From: Amycolatopsis taiwanensis DSM 45107
GTDB lineage: Bacteria; Actinomycetota; Actinomycetes; Mycobacteriales; Pseudonocardiaceae
Reading direction: 5' to 3'
Assembly: GCF_000519205.1 (NCBI RefSeq)
Contig: NZ_JAFB01000054.1
Span: 1-43,283 of the forward strand
DNA length: 43,283 bases
This document shows positions 24,628 to 33,553 of this stretch, piece by piece. Below the pieces are notes generated by a model. It saw only the letters and a program-made list of their open reading frames with translations. It had not been told where the DNA came from and searched no databases. Both the position numbers and the translations under genes were made by a program. Positions within the stretch are counted from its first letter, which is position 1. The number at the start of each line of letters is the position of its first letter.

Positions 24628-26171
24628 CCGTCCCGTTGACCCTGGAGCACCTGCTGTGGCGAATGGAGCACGTGCACTCCGGCTCCGAAGTCGTCGCAGC
24701 AGGGGCCAGGGTGCGGTTCCCCGACCTCGCACACGCCATCCGCAGGCTCTCTGCGGGACTGGACGAGCGGTTCGGGATCGGCCGGGGCGACACGGTCGGC
24801 GTGCTCGCGTTCAACACCCTCGAGCACCTCGAACTGATGTACGCGGTTCCGATCCTGGGCGCCACGCTCAGCAGCCTCAACGTCCGGCTGAGCTGCGAGA
24901 TGCTCATCGCCCAGGCCCGCCGCGACGGCCTGCGCCTCCTAGTCGTCGACGAGGAGGTGCTGACCCACCGCTCGATCGGCCCCGCCGCCCGTGCCGCGGT
25001 CGAGGAGCTCGCCCACGACGGTCTGCGGATCGTTAAGGCCAGCGCGCTCGAGAACATCGCGCAGACCACCGCGGAAGCCTCCGAGAAGACCAGGGGAACC
25101 GCCGCCGTCACGCCGCGGGAGGACGCTCCGGCGTTTTTGTTCCACACCAGCGGGACGACCGGGGTGCCCAAGAGCTACCGCGTGACCCATCGCGACGTGG
25201 TCCTGCACGCGCTCAGCCAGAGCTCGGCCGACGCGTCCGGGCTGCGGGCCGGCGACCGGGTGCTGCCACTGGTGCCGTTCTGCCACGTCAACGGGTGGGG
25301 TCTGCCGTTCACCGCCGCACTGACGGGGGCGGCGCTCGTCCTCCCCGGCGGTGACCTGGCACCGCAACGGGTCACGCAACTGCTGACCGTCGAGCGGGTC
25401 ACCGTCGCCGCGGCGGTGCCGACCGTGTGGTTCGATGTGTGCCGTCACGTCTCCGAGCACTCTCTCGCGGCGCCCCTGGCGCTGCGAGAGGTTCTCACCG
25501 GCGGCAGCGTCGTGCCCCGATCGGTCGTGGACCTCGTCCACGACGTCCTCGGCGCGAGCGTCGCGACAGCGTGGGGCATGACCGAGACGCTCGCGGTCAG
25601 CACCTACGAGCGCGATGATCCCAGCAGTCGCGCCGGACGGTTCATTCCACTCGTCGAGGGCCGCATCGTCGGCGCCGACGGAAGTCCGGGGCCGGCGGGC
25701 GAGAACGGCACACTCGAGGTGCGGGGGCCGTTCGTCGTCGGGGGCCGCGACGGCGCTCCCGGCGGCTGGTTCGACACCGGCGACGTCGCCTCACTCGACG
25801 AGGCAGGCCGGCTGGCGCTGCACGACCGGCACAAGGACCTCATCAAGTCCGGCGGCGAATGGATCATCTCCGCGCAACTCGAACAGCACCTGTGCACGCA
25901 CCCGTCCGTCTCCGCGGCCGCCGTCGTCGCGCGCCCTGATCCAAAGTGGACGGAACGCCCCGTCGCCGTGCTGGTCCCCCGCCAAGGCGGCCAGGTCGAC
26001 GAAACCGAGCTGCGAGCCCACCTCGCCGAGCGCTTCCCGCCCTTCTGGGTGCCCGACGTGTTCATCTGCGTCGAGCACCTGCCCCTCACCCCCGTCGGCA
26101 AGGTGGACAAACGCGCGCTGCGCGCCCGCCACGCCGCCGTTTCGCACGACACCACCGGAGGTGCACCATGA
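24624..26171 (+). CDS. AMP-forming acyl-CoA synthetase/ligase
   Basis: 515 residues from GTG 24624. The phosphate-binding loop is TSGTTGVPKSY at about 175-185; the usual PKG glycine is a serine here. Further motifs of the ANL family: ATAWGMTETLAV (A5), GWFDTGDVASLDEAGRLALHDR (A7/A8), DLIKSGGEWIISAQLE, and the C-terminal lysine in LPLTPVGKVDKRAL (A10). It activates a carboxylate to an acyl-adenylate and then acyl-CoA. The overall form is like medium-chain or aryl acid ligases of the fatty-acyl type. Coupled at both ends (GTGA and ATGA) to OsmC and crotonase genes. Confidence 0.9.
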   Translation: MTVPLTLEHLLWRMEHVHSGSEVVAAGARVRFPDLAHAIRRLSAGLDERFGIGRGDTVGVLAFNTLEHLELMYAVPILGATLSSLNVRLSCEMLIAQARRDGLRLLVVDEEVLTHRSIGPAARAAVEELAHDGLRIVKASALENIAQTTAEASEKTRGTAAVTPREDAPAFLFHTSGTTGVPKSYRVTHRDVVLHALSQSSADASGLRAGDRVLPLVPFCHVNGWGLPFTAALTGAALVLPGGDLAPQRVTQLLTVERVTVAAAVPTVWFDVCRHVSEHSLAAPLALREVLTGGSVVPRSVVDLVHDVLGASVATAWGMTETLAVSTYERDDPSSRAGRFIPLVEGRIVGADGSPGPAGENGTLEVRGPFVVGGRDGAPGGWFDTGDVASLDEAGRLALHDRHKDLIKSGGEWIISAQLEQHLCTHPSVSAAAVVARPDPKWTERPVAVLVPRQGGQVDETELRAHLAERFPPFWVPDVFICVEHLPLTPVGKVDKRALRARHAAVSHDTTGGAP

Positions 26172-26986
26172 CCGACACCCAGTACATCCAGCGCGAGATC
26201 CACGGGAACGTCGCCTGGCTGACCATCGACCGGCCGAAGAAGCTCAACGCGCTCTCGGTCGAGGTCATGCAGGAGCTCATCGGCGCCCTGGACGCCGTCG
26301 AGAAGGACGACTCGGTCAAGGTCGTGATCCTCCGCGGCGGGGCCCGCGCGTTCAGCGTCGGCTACGACATTTCCCAGGAGGTCGAGGCGGGGATTTCGAC
26401 CGCCGAGCAGTGGCACACCGGCCTGTCCATCAACATCGGCCTCACGATGAAGGTCTGGGGCCTGGCCAAACCAGTGATCGGAGCCGTGTCCGGGTGGTGC
26501 CTGGCCGGGGGCTGCGAGCTGGCGATGGCGTGCGACCTGTTGGTCGCCACCGAGGACGCCCAGTTCGGCGAACCCGAGATCCGTTTCGGCTCCGGGCCGG
26601 TCACGCTCCTGATGCCCTTCCTGCTCGGCCAGAAAGCGACCAACGAGCTGCTCTACACCGGCGACGTCGTCGACGCTCAGCGCGCCCTCGCCCTGGGGCT
26701 GGTCAACCGGGTGGTTGCCACCGGCGATCTTGAGTCCACAGTGGATCTCCTGGCGCGGAAGATCGCCCTCACCCCGCTGTCCATTCTGCGCTACACCAAA
26801 CGCGCCCTGACCCGTGCCTACGAGGCGATGGGCCTGCGCGACGCGGTCGAAGCCAACCACGACATCGCCGCGGTCCTCAACTCCGCCACAACCCCCGAGC
26901 GCACCGAGTTCACCGAACTCGTGGCGACCAAGGGACTCGGCGCCGCCCTCGCCTGGCGCGACGCCCGCTACGCCGACTTCGGCTGA
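26168..26986 (+). CDS. enoyl-CoA hydratase/isomerase family protein
   Basis: 272 residues from ATG 26168 (ATGA overlap with the ligase). CLAGGCELAMACDLLVA gives E117 and QFGEPEIRFGSGPV gives E137, so both hydratase glutamates are in place. The first oxyanion segment is ARAFSVGYDI, and the C-terminus is longer than in simple hydratases. After E137 the usual GTQRL is replaced by TLLMPFLLG, as in some aromatic-acid-related crotonases. It should act on the CoA ester formed by the preceding ligase. Last gene of the unit; a terminator follows. Confidence 0.9.
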   Translation: MTDTQYIQREIHGNVAWLTIDRPKKLNALSVEVMQELIGALDAVEKDDSVKVVILRGGARAFSVGYDISQEVEAGISTAEQWHTGLSINIGLTMKVWGLAKPVIGAVSGWCLAGGCELAMACDLLVATEDAQFGEPEIRFGSGPVTLLMPFLLGQKATNELLYTGDVVDAQRALALGLVNRVVATGDLESTVDLLARKIALTPLSILRYTKRALTRAYEAMGLRDAVEANHDIAAVLNSATTPERTEFTELVATKGLGAALAWRDARYADFG

Positions 26987-26997
26987 CCACCGTCCCC

Positions 26998-27030
26998 GCG
27001 GCCCGGCAACCCGACCCGTCGCCGGGCCGC
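26998..27030 (+). terminator. terminator after the second catabolic unit
   Basis: GCGGCCCGGC at 26998-27007 and GCCGGGCCGC at 27021-27030 form a perfect 10-bp stem with a 13-base loop, twelve bases after the crotonase stop. The following ~240 bases up to the phosphoesterase start hold no gene that I can support. Confidence 0.75.
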
Positions 27031-27273
27031 AGAAGCACACCACACGGCCAAGGACGCTGCGAATTTTGGCGAGGCACAGGTTCAAACGATCATCGGGATT
27101 GCGGGGAGCATCGGGCCGATATCACCGTCATTGCCCCGAATCCGGCGGTTCGCGCGAGGGCCTGGCGTTCATGTCGGCGTCATCTGCCGGTCAGCCGACC
27201 ATGGCAGTCTCTGGTGCACATCACGGATCGCACCGCGGCGCGACCTCGGTCCGGAGCAGACAGGGAGTTCATC

Positions 27274-28317
27274 GTGTGGAGATCACGGCGGAGGTGGCAG
27301 CGGGCAGCGCTGGCCGCGATCGGAGTCGGCGTACTGACCGCGACGGTCCTTTCCAGCGGACCGGCAACGGCCACCGCGGCGCCGGCCAGTGATGATGGCT
27401 ACACTTTCGCGGTCATCGGGGACATTCCTTACGGTGCCGCGCAGATCGCCAACTTCCCGAACGTCATCGCGCAGATCAACGCCGACCCCGCGGTGCAGTG
27501 GGTCAACCACGTCGGCGACATCAAGGACGGCTCGAGCGTGTGCAGCGACGAGTACTTCGAGATGATCAAATCGAACTTCGACAAGTTCGCCGTTCCCTTG
27601 GTCTACACCATAGGTGACAACGAATGGACCGACTGCCACCGTCCCAACAACGGCGGCTACAACCCGCTGGAACGGCTGGCGAAGATTCGGCAGGTATTCT
27701 TCCCTGATGCCGGGCGCACGCTCGGGCAGCAAAGCCCCCGTGTGCAGTCACAAGACCGCCTTGGCATCCCAGAGAACGTGCGTTGGGAGCGAGCCGGCAT
27801 CTCCTTCGGCGCGTTGCACGTGGTCGGCAGCAACGACAGCCTGGCCCCATGGACCGGTAACAGCGCGCCCACCCCGGAGCAGACAGCCGAGGTACTCGCC
27901 CGTACCTCCGCGGCGATCGACGAGATCCAGCAGACCTTCGCCGACGCCCGCGCACACCACGACAAGGCGGTCACGCTGCTTCTACAGGCGGACATGTTCG
28001 ACCCGACCGTGCCCAACCCGACCTTCGCCGACTACTACGGGTTCCAGCCGATCGTCGCCACGATCGCCCGCGAGTCGGCCGCGTTCCCCGGGCCGGTGTA
28101 CCTGTTCAACGGCGACAGCCACGTGTTCAACAGCGACAATCCGCTTGCCGCCGGCTCGAAATGGCTGTCCTTCTACGGCATCGACACGCCGGCGCCGAAC
28201 CTAACCCGGGTCACCGTCGACGGTTCGGCTGGAGCGAACAACTACCTGCGGGTCACCGTGCACCCCAAGGGGCCGCAGGTGCTCACCTGGACGCGGGTCC
28301 CATTCGCCACATCCTGA
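27274..28317 (+). CDS. secreted metallophosphoesterase-like protein
   Basis: 347 residues from GTG 27274, chosen because GGGAG lies seven bases upstream; an in-frame GTG at 27214 would add 20 residues with no signal character. A basic N-terminus (WRSRRRWQR) and hydrophobic segment ending ATATAAPAS form an export signal. The mature part has calcineurin-like motifs in order: FAVIGDIPYG, VNHVGDIKDGSS, TIGDNEWTDC (GDNEW in place of the common GNHE) and FNGDSHVFNSDNPL. A binuclear metal site and phosphoester hydrolysis outside the cell are expected from the family. It is a single-gene unit between two terminators. Confidence 0.82.
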   Translation: MWRSRRRWQRAALAAIGVGVLTATVLSSGPATATAAPASDDGYTFAVIGDIPYGAAQIANFPNVIAQINADPAVQWVNHVGDIKDGSSVCSDEYFEMIKSNFDKFAVPLVYTIGDNEWTDCHRPNNGGYNPLERLAKIRQVFFPDAGRTLGQQSPRVQSQDRLGIPENVRWERAGISFGALHVVGSNDSLAPWTGNSAPTPEQTAEVLARTSAAIDEIQQTFADARAHHDKAVTLLLQADMFDPTVPNPTFADYYGFQPIVATIARESAAFPGPVYLFNGDSHVFNSDNPLAAGSKWLSFYGIDTPAPNLTRVTVDGSAGANNYLRVTVHPKGPQVLTWTRVPFATS

Positions 28318-28330
28318 CCGCGAGCCTGCC

Positions 28331-28362
28331 CGAGGCCACCCGCCGACCGCGAGGTGGCCTCG
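28331..28362 (+). terminator. terminator after the phosphoesterase gene
   Basis: CGAGGCCACC at 28331-28340 and GGTGGCCTCG at 28353-28362, a perfect 10-bp stem with a 12-base loop. It lies in the convergent gap between the phosphoesterase and the nitrilase gene and could act in both directions. Confidence 0.7.
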
Positions 28363-28499
28363 ACGACCTGGCACAGCGGTATCAACGCCGTATCCACCTG
28401 CGCGGCCAGACCATCCCGTTACTGGTGGCCTTGCTGGTCGCGGTCAGCCGCAAGGAGGTGCGCTACCGCTTCGCAAGCGGCGGTACGCCTGAAGCGGAT

Positions 28500-29327
28500 C
28501 TACTGGTTCGAGGAGTCGTCAACGGGCCTGCGCAGCAGTCGCACTGCCTCCGCGACATGTCTGCGCTCGGCATCGACGTCGATCCGGCCGATGAGCAGTT
28601 CGAGTTCCGCGCCGGGGCGGCGCGAGGCCGCCACGACGGTGCGTCCGTCCGGTGCGATGATGCGGCTGCCACCCAGCATCGGCAGTCCTGGTCGACCCTG
28701 CTGGTTGGCCATGATCCACCACTGACCGTTCGTGATCGCGTGTGCCGGATACAACGTGTCCCACCAGGACGCCGCACTCGCTTCGTAAGCCGCGGGGGCC
28801 AGCACCACACCGGCACCCGCGGCGGCCAACTCCCTCGCCGTCTCCGGGAAATCACCGTCGAAACAGATCGCGCAGCCGACCCGGCCGAGTGCAGCGGTCT
28901 CGGCAGTGCCGAACCCGGTACCCGCAGCGAATACGCCGGGCTCACCACCTGGCGGATAGAGGTGCACTTTTCGCTGGGCCAACACGAGTTCTCCGGCCGG
29001 GTCGAACAACAACGCGGTGTTGTACAGCAGGCCACCGGCCGATTCGACAATGGTGCCGGCGCAGAGCAGCACACCGTGCCGGGCGGCGAGTGCCGAAAGA
29101 CGCTGTGCCCGCGGCCCGTCGACCGATTCGGCGGCGGCTTCGGCGTCGGCGGCCAGCGACTCGGGACGGTACCCGCACACCCACAGTTCGGGCAGCACGA
29201 CCACGGTGCAACCTTGTTCGGCGAGCGCGGCGACCACGTTCGTGGCGGTGGCCTCATTCCGGTCGGGATCGCCCGGTGTGGGAGTCCACTGGGCGATCCC
29301 GACGGTAGCCGGCTTCTCTGCGCTCAT
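28500..29327 (-). CDS. carbon-nitrogen hydrolase (nitrilase superfamily)
   Basis: 275 residues. The Glu-Lys-Cys triad is clear: E47 in VVLPELWVCGY, K120 in AQRKVHLYPPGGEPG and C155 in GCAICFDGDFPE. Tryptophans follow in SWWDTLYPAHAITNGQWW. Length and motifs suit amidases or N-carbamoyl hydrolases of the superfamily better than true nitrilases, which are longer. The gene is coupled to the SDR gene before it (ATGA overlap) and lies in a cluster with an NCS1 permease and an aldehyde dehydrogenase. I infer hydrolysis of an amide or ureido intermediate. Confidence 0.88.
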   Translation of the reverse strand: MSAEKPATVGIAQWTPTPGDPDRNEATATNVVAALAEQGCTVVVLPELWVCGYRPESLAADAEAAAESVDGPRAQRLSALAARHGVLLCAGTIVESAGGLLYNTALLFDPAGELVLAQRKVHLYPPGGEPGVFAAGTGFGTAETAALGRVGCAICFDGDFPETARELAAAGAGVVLAPAAYEASAASWWDTLYPAHAITNGQWWIMANQQGRPGLPMLGGSRIIAPDGRTVVAASRRPGAELELLIGRIDVDAERRHVAEAVRLLRRPVDDSSNQ

Positions 29328-30088
29328 CGGGCCAGGAATCCGCCGTCGACCGGCAAGGCAACGCCGGTGACGAATCCGGCGTCGGCCGAAGACAGGAAGG
29401 CCACGCCGGCTGCGATTTCTTCGGGCTTGGCCAAGCGACCCATCGGAATCGGCTCGGCGAGCTTTGCCTTTTCCGCTTCGATATCGGAGTCACCGAGCAG
29501 GGCGTTCAGCAGCGGAGTGTCGCAGTCGGACGGACAGATCGCGTTGACCCTGATCCCGGACGTCGCGTATTGCACGGCCATGTGCCGGGTGAGGTTGAGC
29601 ACCGCGCCCTTGGAGGCGTCGTAGGCGCATTCGTCGGGCAGCGCGGTGAAGCCGAACACCGATGCGATGTTCACGATCGCCCCGCCACCGGCGGCCAGAA
29701 TCGCCGGTACGCCGTGCTTGCCGGTCAAATAGATGCTCTTGACGTTGATCGCCATGACCCGGTCCCAGTCGTCTTCCGAGCATGCGACCACGTCGCCTTC
29801 GGCGGCGAGGATGCCGGCGGCGTTGACGATCACGTTCAGCCCGCCCAGTGACTCGACCGTCTGCGCGACGGCGGAGGCGACTTGTTCGCCGGCGGCCACG
29901 TCGCACTCGACCGCTACCGCGGTACCGCCCGCGGCTTCGATGGTCTTCGCGGTTTCCTCGGCGGCCGGGCGCCGGATGTCGACCGCGGCGACCGCGGCGC
30001 CTTCCTCGGCCAGTCGCAGCGCGCAAGCACGTCCGATGCCCGATCCGGCGCCGGTCACGAACGCGACTTTCCCGTCCAGTCCTCGCAT
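29324..30088 (-). CDS. short-chain dehydrogenase/reductase (classical SDR)
   Basis: 254 residues from ATG 30088. NAD(P) loop TGAGSGIGRA at about 12-21, D37 after the second strand (AVDIRR), suggesting NAD preference, NAAG at 89-92, and catalytic S143, Y156, K160 (CAYDASK). The C-terminal GRLAKPEEIAAGVAFLSS and DGGF are usual for the family. The alcohol substrate is unknown; the partner nitrilase and the upstream aldehyde dehydrogenase suggest alcohol, then aldehyde, then acid oxidation. A good promoter lies about 140 bases upstream. Confidence 0.9.
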   Translation of the reverse strand: MRGLDGKVAFVTGAGSGIGRACALRLAEEGAAVAAVDIRRPAAEETAKTIEAAGGTAVAVECDVAAGEQVASAVAQTVESLGGLNVIVNAAGILAAEGDVVACSEDDWDRVMAINVKSIYLTGKHGVPAILAAGGGAIVNIASVFGFTALPDECAYDASKGAVLNLTRHMAVQYATSGIRVNAICPSDCDTPLLNALLGDSDIEAEKAKLAEPIPMGRLAKPEEIAAGVAFLSSADAGFVTGVALPVDGGFLAR

Positions 30089-30416
30089 TGTTGTCTCTCC
30101 TTTGTTTGCCGAGGGGCTTCGCGTTTTCCGGACAGCCTTTTTGTGGCCAATTTATGCGGCGAGCCGCCCGGTCGAGTACTCGTTGTACCAGCGGGACCCG
30201 GTAGTCGAGTCCCAAGTAAAGTTATTGCCGACTATAAAATCACTTGATTCATTTGACAACCTTCCAGTGCACGTGTGACAAAGACCATGCGATTGCGCAG
30301 AAGAACGATCTGACTATTCCGACACGAACGCGTTTCTTTATTTCGAAACATGAAGAAGATTTTTCCGGAACTGGTTTTGGGTACACGTGGCCGGGCGTTA
30401 CCGGGCCGGCACGGGT
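30089..30416. other. A/T-rich gap between the SDR and ALDH genes
   Basis: 328 bases without a supported gene, clearly richer in A and T than the flanks. It contains the promoter-like pair at 30231-30259. An imperfect GC-rich inverted repeat near 30389-30407 could terminate the ALDH transcript. No ORF longer than a few dozen codons looks real. Confidence 0.5.
30231..30259 (-). promoter_or_regulatory. sigma70-like promoter for SDR/nitrilase
   Basis: On the minus strand TTGTCA (30254-30259) and TATAGT (30231-30236) are separated by exactly 17 bases, close to the TTGACA/TATAAT consensus. This would start transcription near 30224, leaving a leader of about 135 bases before the SDR ATG at 30088. 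Confidence 0.55.
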
Positions 30417-31910
30417 TCAGTACTTCAGCCAGGTGGTCTTCAGCGCGGTGTACTTGTCGAAGGAGTGCAGCGACAGGTCCCTGCCGAAACCTGACTGCTT
30501 GAAGCCGCCGAACGGGGTGATCGGGTTCAGAGCGTCGACGGTGTTGAGCGAGACGGTGCCGACTCGTAGCCGGTCGGCGACGCGGTGTGCCCGTGAAATG
30601 TCCTGCGTCCATACCGAGGCTGCGAGACCGTAGACGGTGTCGTTGGCGATGCGTACTGCCTCGTCCTCGTCGGTGAAACGCTGTACCGACAGCACCGGCC
30701 CGAAGATCTCCTCGGTGGCCAACGCGGAATCGGCCGGGACCTGGTCGAAAATCGTAGGTTCGATGAAGGCACCGCGGCCGTCGACGGTGACCCGGTTCCC
30801 ACCGAGCACGAGCCGGGCGGTGCGCCGTCCGTTCTCGATGTAGGACTGGACGCGGTCGGCATGACCGGCATCGACCAGCGCGCCCATGGTGCTGTCCGGG
30901 TCGAGCGGATCGCCGGGACGGATCTTGGCGGCCCGCTCGGCGATCCGGCCCAGCAGGTCGTCGGCGATCGCGTCGTGCACCAGCAGCCGGGAGTTGGCGG
31001 AGCAGACTTCGCCTTGGTTGGCGAAGATCCCGAAGCAGGCAAGGTCGGCGACTTCGTCGAGGTCGCGCGCGTCGGCGAAGACGATGTTCGGGCTCTTGCC
31101 GCCGCATTCCAGCCAGACCTGTTTGAGGTTGGATTCGCCGGCATAGCCCAGGAGCAGCTTGCCGACCTCGCCTGAGCCGGTGAAGGCGACGCAGTCGACG
31201 TCCGGGTGTAGCCCGATGGCCTTGCCGGCTTCCTCGCCGTAGCCCGGGACGACGTTGAGCACGCCTTCGGGGATTCCGGCGGCGATGGCGAGTTCGGCGA
31301 GCCGCAGCGCGGACAGCGGCGACTGTTCGGCGGGCTTGAGCACCACGCTGTTGCCTGCGGCAAGCGCCGGCGCGAGTTTCCACGACGCCATCTCGAGAGG
31401 GAAGTTCCACGGCACAATGGCCCCGACGACACCGAGGGGTTCGCGGCGGATCGTGGCGAGGTTGCCTGGTCCTGCGGGGGCGACCTCGTCGTAAAGCTTG
31501 TCGATGGCCTCGGCGTACCAGGAGAACACGTCCGCGGTTCCGGGGACGTCGAACGTAGCGGCCTCGGTGACCAGTTTGCCCATGTCCAGCGACTCGGTGA
31601 GGGCGAGTTCCTCGGCGTTGTCGCGAATGAGCTCAGCCAGCCGCAGCAGCACGGTCTTTCGGTCGCCGGGGGCCGCGCGGGACCAGTCACCGCGCTCGAA
31701 CGCGGCACATGCCGAGCGGACGGCGCGGTCCACATCGGCGGCCTCGCAGCGCGCGACCTCGGCGATGGTGGCCTCGGTGGCCGGGTTCACCGTCGCGAAG
31801 GTACGGCCGGAGATGGCCGGCACGCGGGCACCTCCGATGAACGCCGCACCGTCGGGGGCGAAGTCCGCGGCGAGTTTCTTCCACTGCTGGTGGGTGTTTC
31901 CGTCGGTCAC
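30417..31910 (-). CDS. NAD-dependent aldehyde dehydrogenase (PuuC-like)
   Basis: 497 residues from ATG 31910. Catalytic C303 in NQGEVCSANSR and E268 in WLECGGKSPNIV; VPWNFPLEMASWKLAPAL at about 166-183 and FTGSGEVGK are standard. SLNTVDALNPITPFGGFKQSGFGRD at the C-terminus and the general form match the PuuC/gamma-glutamyl-aminobutyraldehyde type and related betaine-aldehyde enzymes. A metabolite taken up by the NCS1 permease encoded 15 bases upstream, or derived from it, is the likely aldehyde. A long A/T-rich gap separates it from the SDR gene. Confidence 0.92.
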   Translation of the reverse strand: MTDGNTHQQWKKLAADFAPDGAAFIGGARVPAISGRTFATVNPATEATIAEVARCEAADVDRAVRSACAAFERGDWSRAAPGDRKTVLLRLAELIRDNAEELALTESLDMGKLVTEAATFDVPGTADVFSWYAEAIDKLYDEVAPAGPGNLATIRREPLGVVGAIVPWNFPLEMASWKLAPALAAGNSVVLKPAEQSPLSALRLAELAIAAGIPEGVLNVVPGYGEEAGKAIGLHPDVDCVAFTGSGEVGKLLLGYAGESNLKQVWLECGGKSPNIVFADARDLDEVADLACFGIFANQGEVCSANSRLLVHDAIADDLLGRIAERAAKIRPGDPLDPDSTMGALVDAGHADRVQSYIENGRRTARLVLGGNRVTVDGRGAFIEPTIFDQVPADSALATEEIFGPVLSVQRFTDEDEAVRIANDTVYGLAASVWTQDISRAHRVADRLRVGTVSLNTVDALNPITPFGGFKQSGFGRDLSLHSFDKYTALKTTWLKY

Positions 31911-31925
31911 GTTCCGACCTCCTGG

Positions 31926-33347
31926 TCAGGGGTTCGATGTTGCGTCGGCCGGTACTGCGGCAGGGTCCAGCGGCTGGGTGCGGCTTGACCACCGCTTTGC
32001 CGCCAGGTAGTAGAAGGGGCAGGTGATGAGCAGGCCGACGATCCAGGACACGTCCACGCCGCCGAGCAGGTCCGCGACCGGCCCGGTGTAGAGGTCGCTG
32101 GAGAAGAACGGCACCTGCACGACGATCCCGACGACGTAGGCGATGATCGCGGGGCCGTTGAAGCGGCCGTAGACACCACCGTCGGCCCGGAAGAACGACA
32201 TCACGTCGTACTCGCCGTGCCGGACCAGGTAGTAGTCCACCAGGTTGATCGCGGTCCACGGGGTGAGGACGTAGAGCAGCAAGGCGATGAAGTTCTGGTA
32301 GACGACCAGGAAGTTGTCCTTGCCGGCCAGTGCCAGCAGCAACGCCACGGCGAACACGGCCACCGCGACCACGGCCCGGCCTCCAGCGCGCGGGACCCAG
32401 CTCCGCCGCAGTGTCTGGCCGACGGTGATCACACAGAGCACACCACAGTAGAGGTTCATGGCGTTGGTGTTGGCGACGCCGAGGGAAAGCACGATCAGGA
32501 TCACGGTGCTGATCCCCGGCGTGAGCTGCGCGAGCCCGCCGACGGGGTCGTCTCCGCCGACAATGGCGCCGGTGAGCGCGCCGAGAATCATCGGCAGCAC
32601 CGACCCGAGCACGCATCCGCCGTAGGTTGCCCAGAACGACGGCTTGCTCCCGGTGCCCTTCGGCATGTAGCGCGAGTAGTCCGAGACGTACGGAGCGTAG
32701 GCGATCTGCCACAGTGCCGCCGCCGAGATCGTGCCAAGCATCCCGGTGGCGCTGACCGTGCCACGACCGAACAGGTCGGTCGGTACGCCGTGGACGAACA
32801 GAATCCAGCAGAACGCAAGCAGCAGCGCCAGCCCGGCCGTGACTGTCATGATCTTGCTGTAGGTGTGGATCAGCTTGTAGCCGAAGATCGTGGCCACGAC
32901 GCTGACCACACCGACGATCACGATGCCCAACGGAACCGAAACGCCGGGCGCCACGATGTGCAGCGACTGCCCGCCGAGCACCAGGTTGGACGCGAAGTAA
33001 CCCGCGTACATGATGATCACCAGCACGACGACCAGTAGTGAGCCGTAAACACCGAACTGGCCGCGAGTCTGCACCATCTGCGGGACTCCGAGTTGCGGGC
33101 CTTGCGCGGAGTGCAACGCCATGAAGATCCCGCCGACCAGGTTGCCGATCAGGATTCCCAGTAGCGCCCACCCCAGCGGAAGGCCATACACCGTGGTCGA
33201 CAGCGCGCCGGTGACCACGGTAAGCACCATGATGTTGGACCCGAACCAGATCGTGAACAGGTCGCGGGCGCGCCCGTGTCGTTCGTTCTCCGGGATTTGA
33301 TCGATGGTGCGTACTTCGACGGTCGGAGCCGCCAAACCACTCTCCAT
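31926..33347 (-). CDS. NCS1-type permease (purine/cytosine permease family)
   Basis: 473 residues. About twelve membrane segments. NCS1 marks are the N-terminal FTIWFGSNIMVLTVVTGAL, GLPLGWALLGILIGNLVGG, QMVQTRGQFGVYGSL (the R-x-x-FG motif) and YAPYVSDYSRYMP. The late TPWTAINLVDYYLVRHGEYDV resembles the cytosine/codB group closely. Such carriers import nucleobases, hydantoins, allantoin or related heterocycles with H+ or Na+. It begins the minus-strand unit and diverges from a broken LysR gene, with a LysR-box-like repeat between. Confidence 0.9.
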   Translation of the reverse strand: MESGLAAPTVEVRTIDQIPENERHGRARDLFTIWFGSNIMVLTVVTGALSTTVYGLPLGWALLGILIGNLVGGIFMALHSAQGPQLGVPQMVQTRGQFGVYGSLLVVVLVIIMYAGYFASNLVLGGQSLHIVAPGVSVPLGIVIVGVVSVVATIFGYKLIHTYSKIMTVTAGLALLLAFCWILFVHGVPTDLFGRGTVSATGMLGTISAAALWQIAYAPYVSDYSRYMPKGTGSKPSFWATYGGCVLGSVLPMILGALTGAIVGGDDPVGGLAQLTPGISTVILIVLSLGVANTNAMNLYCGVLCVITVGQTLRRSWVPRAGGRAVVAVAVFAVALLLALAGKDNFLVVYQNFIALLLYVLTPWTAINLVDYYLVRHGEYDVMSFFRADGGVYGRFNGPAIIAYVVGIVVQVPFFSSDLYTGPVADLLGGVDVSWIVGLLITCPFYYLAAKRWSSRTQPLDPAAVPADATSNP

Positions 33348-33502
33348 AGAGTTGGCCTCTCTGTTACCACGCCATTCAGCGCCGACGGGTGGTCATCTGG
33401 GTTCGCGCGAAAAAACTCGCCACCGGTGTGAGGCGCTCCAGATGCATTGGGAGATAGCCTTCAGCCAGTCCGGCGCAACAGTCAAACACATAAAGTTGGC
33501 TC

Positions 33503-33521
33503 TCAATATCTACAAGATTGA
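33503..33521. promoter_or_regulatory. LysR-box-like inverted repeat
   Basis: TCAAT and ATTGA flank nine bases, giving the T-N11-A symmetry of LysR-type operators. It sits between the NCS1 permease and the adjacent LysR fragment, where a divergent regulator would bind. The fragment itself is broken, so the site may now be unused or bound by a related protein. Confidence 0.45.
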
Positions 33522-33553
33522 TAGCTGGCAATGGTCAGCCTTGAAGGAGTGCC

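Noticed and set aside
28363..28499. Protein-like plus-strand text after the phosphoesterase terminator
   Set aside because: A short stretch (QRYQRRIHLRGQ, LLVALLVAVSRKEVRYRFA) reads well but has no start and no family that I can name, and it runs into antisense of the nitrilase.
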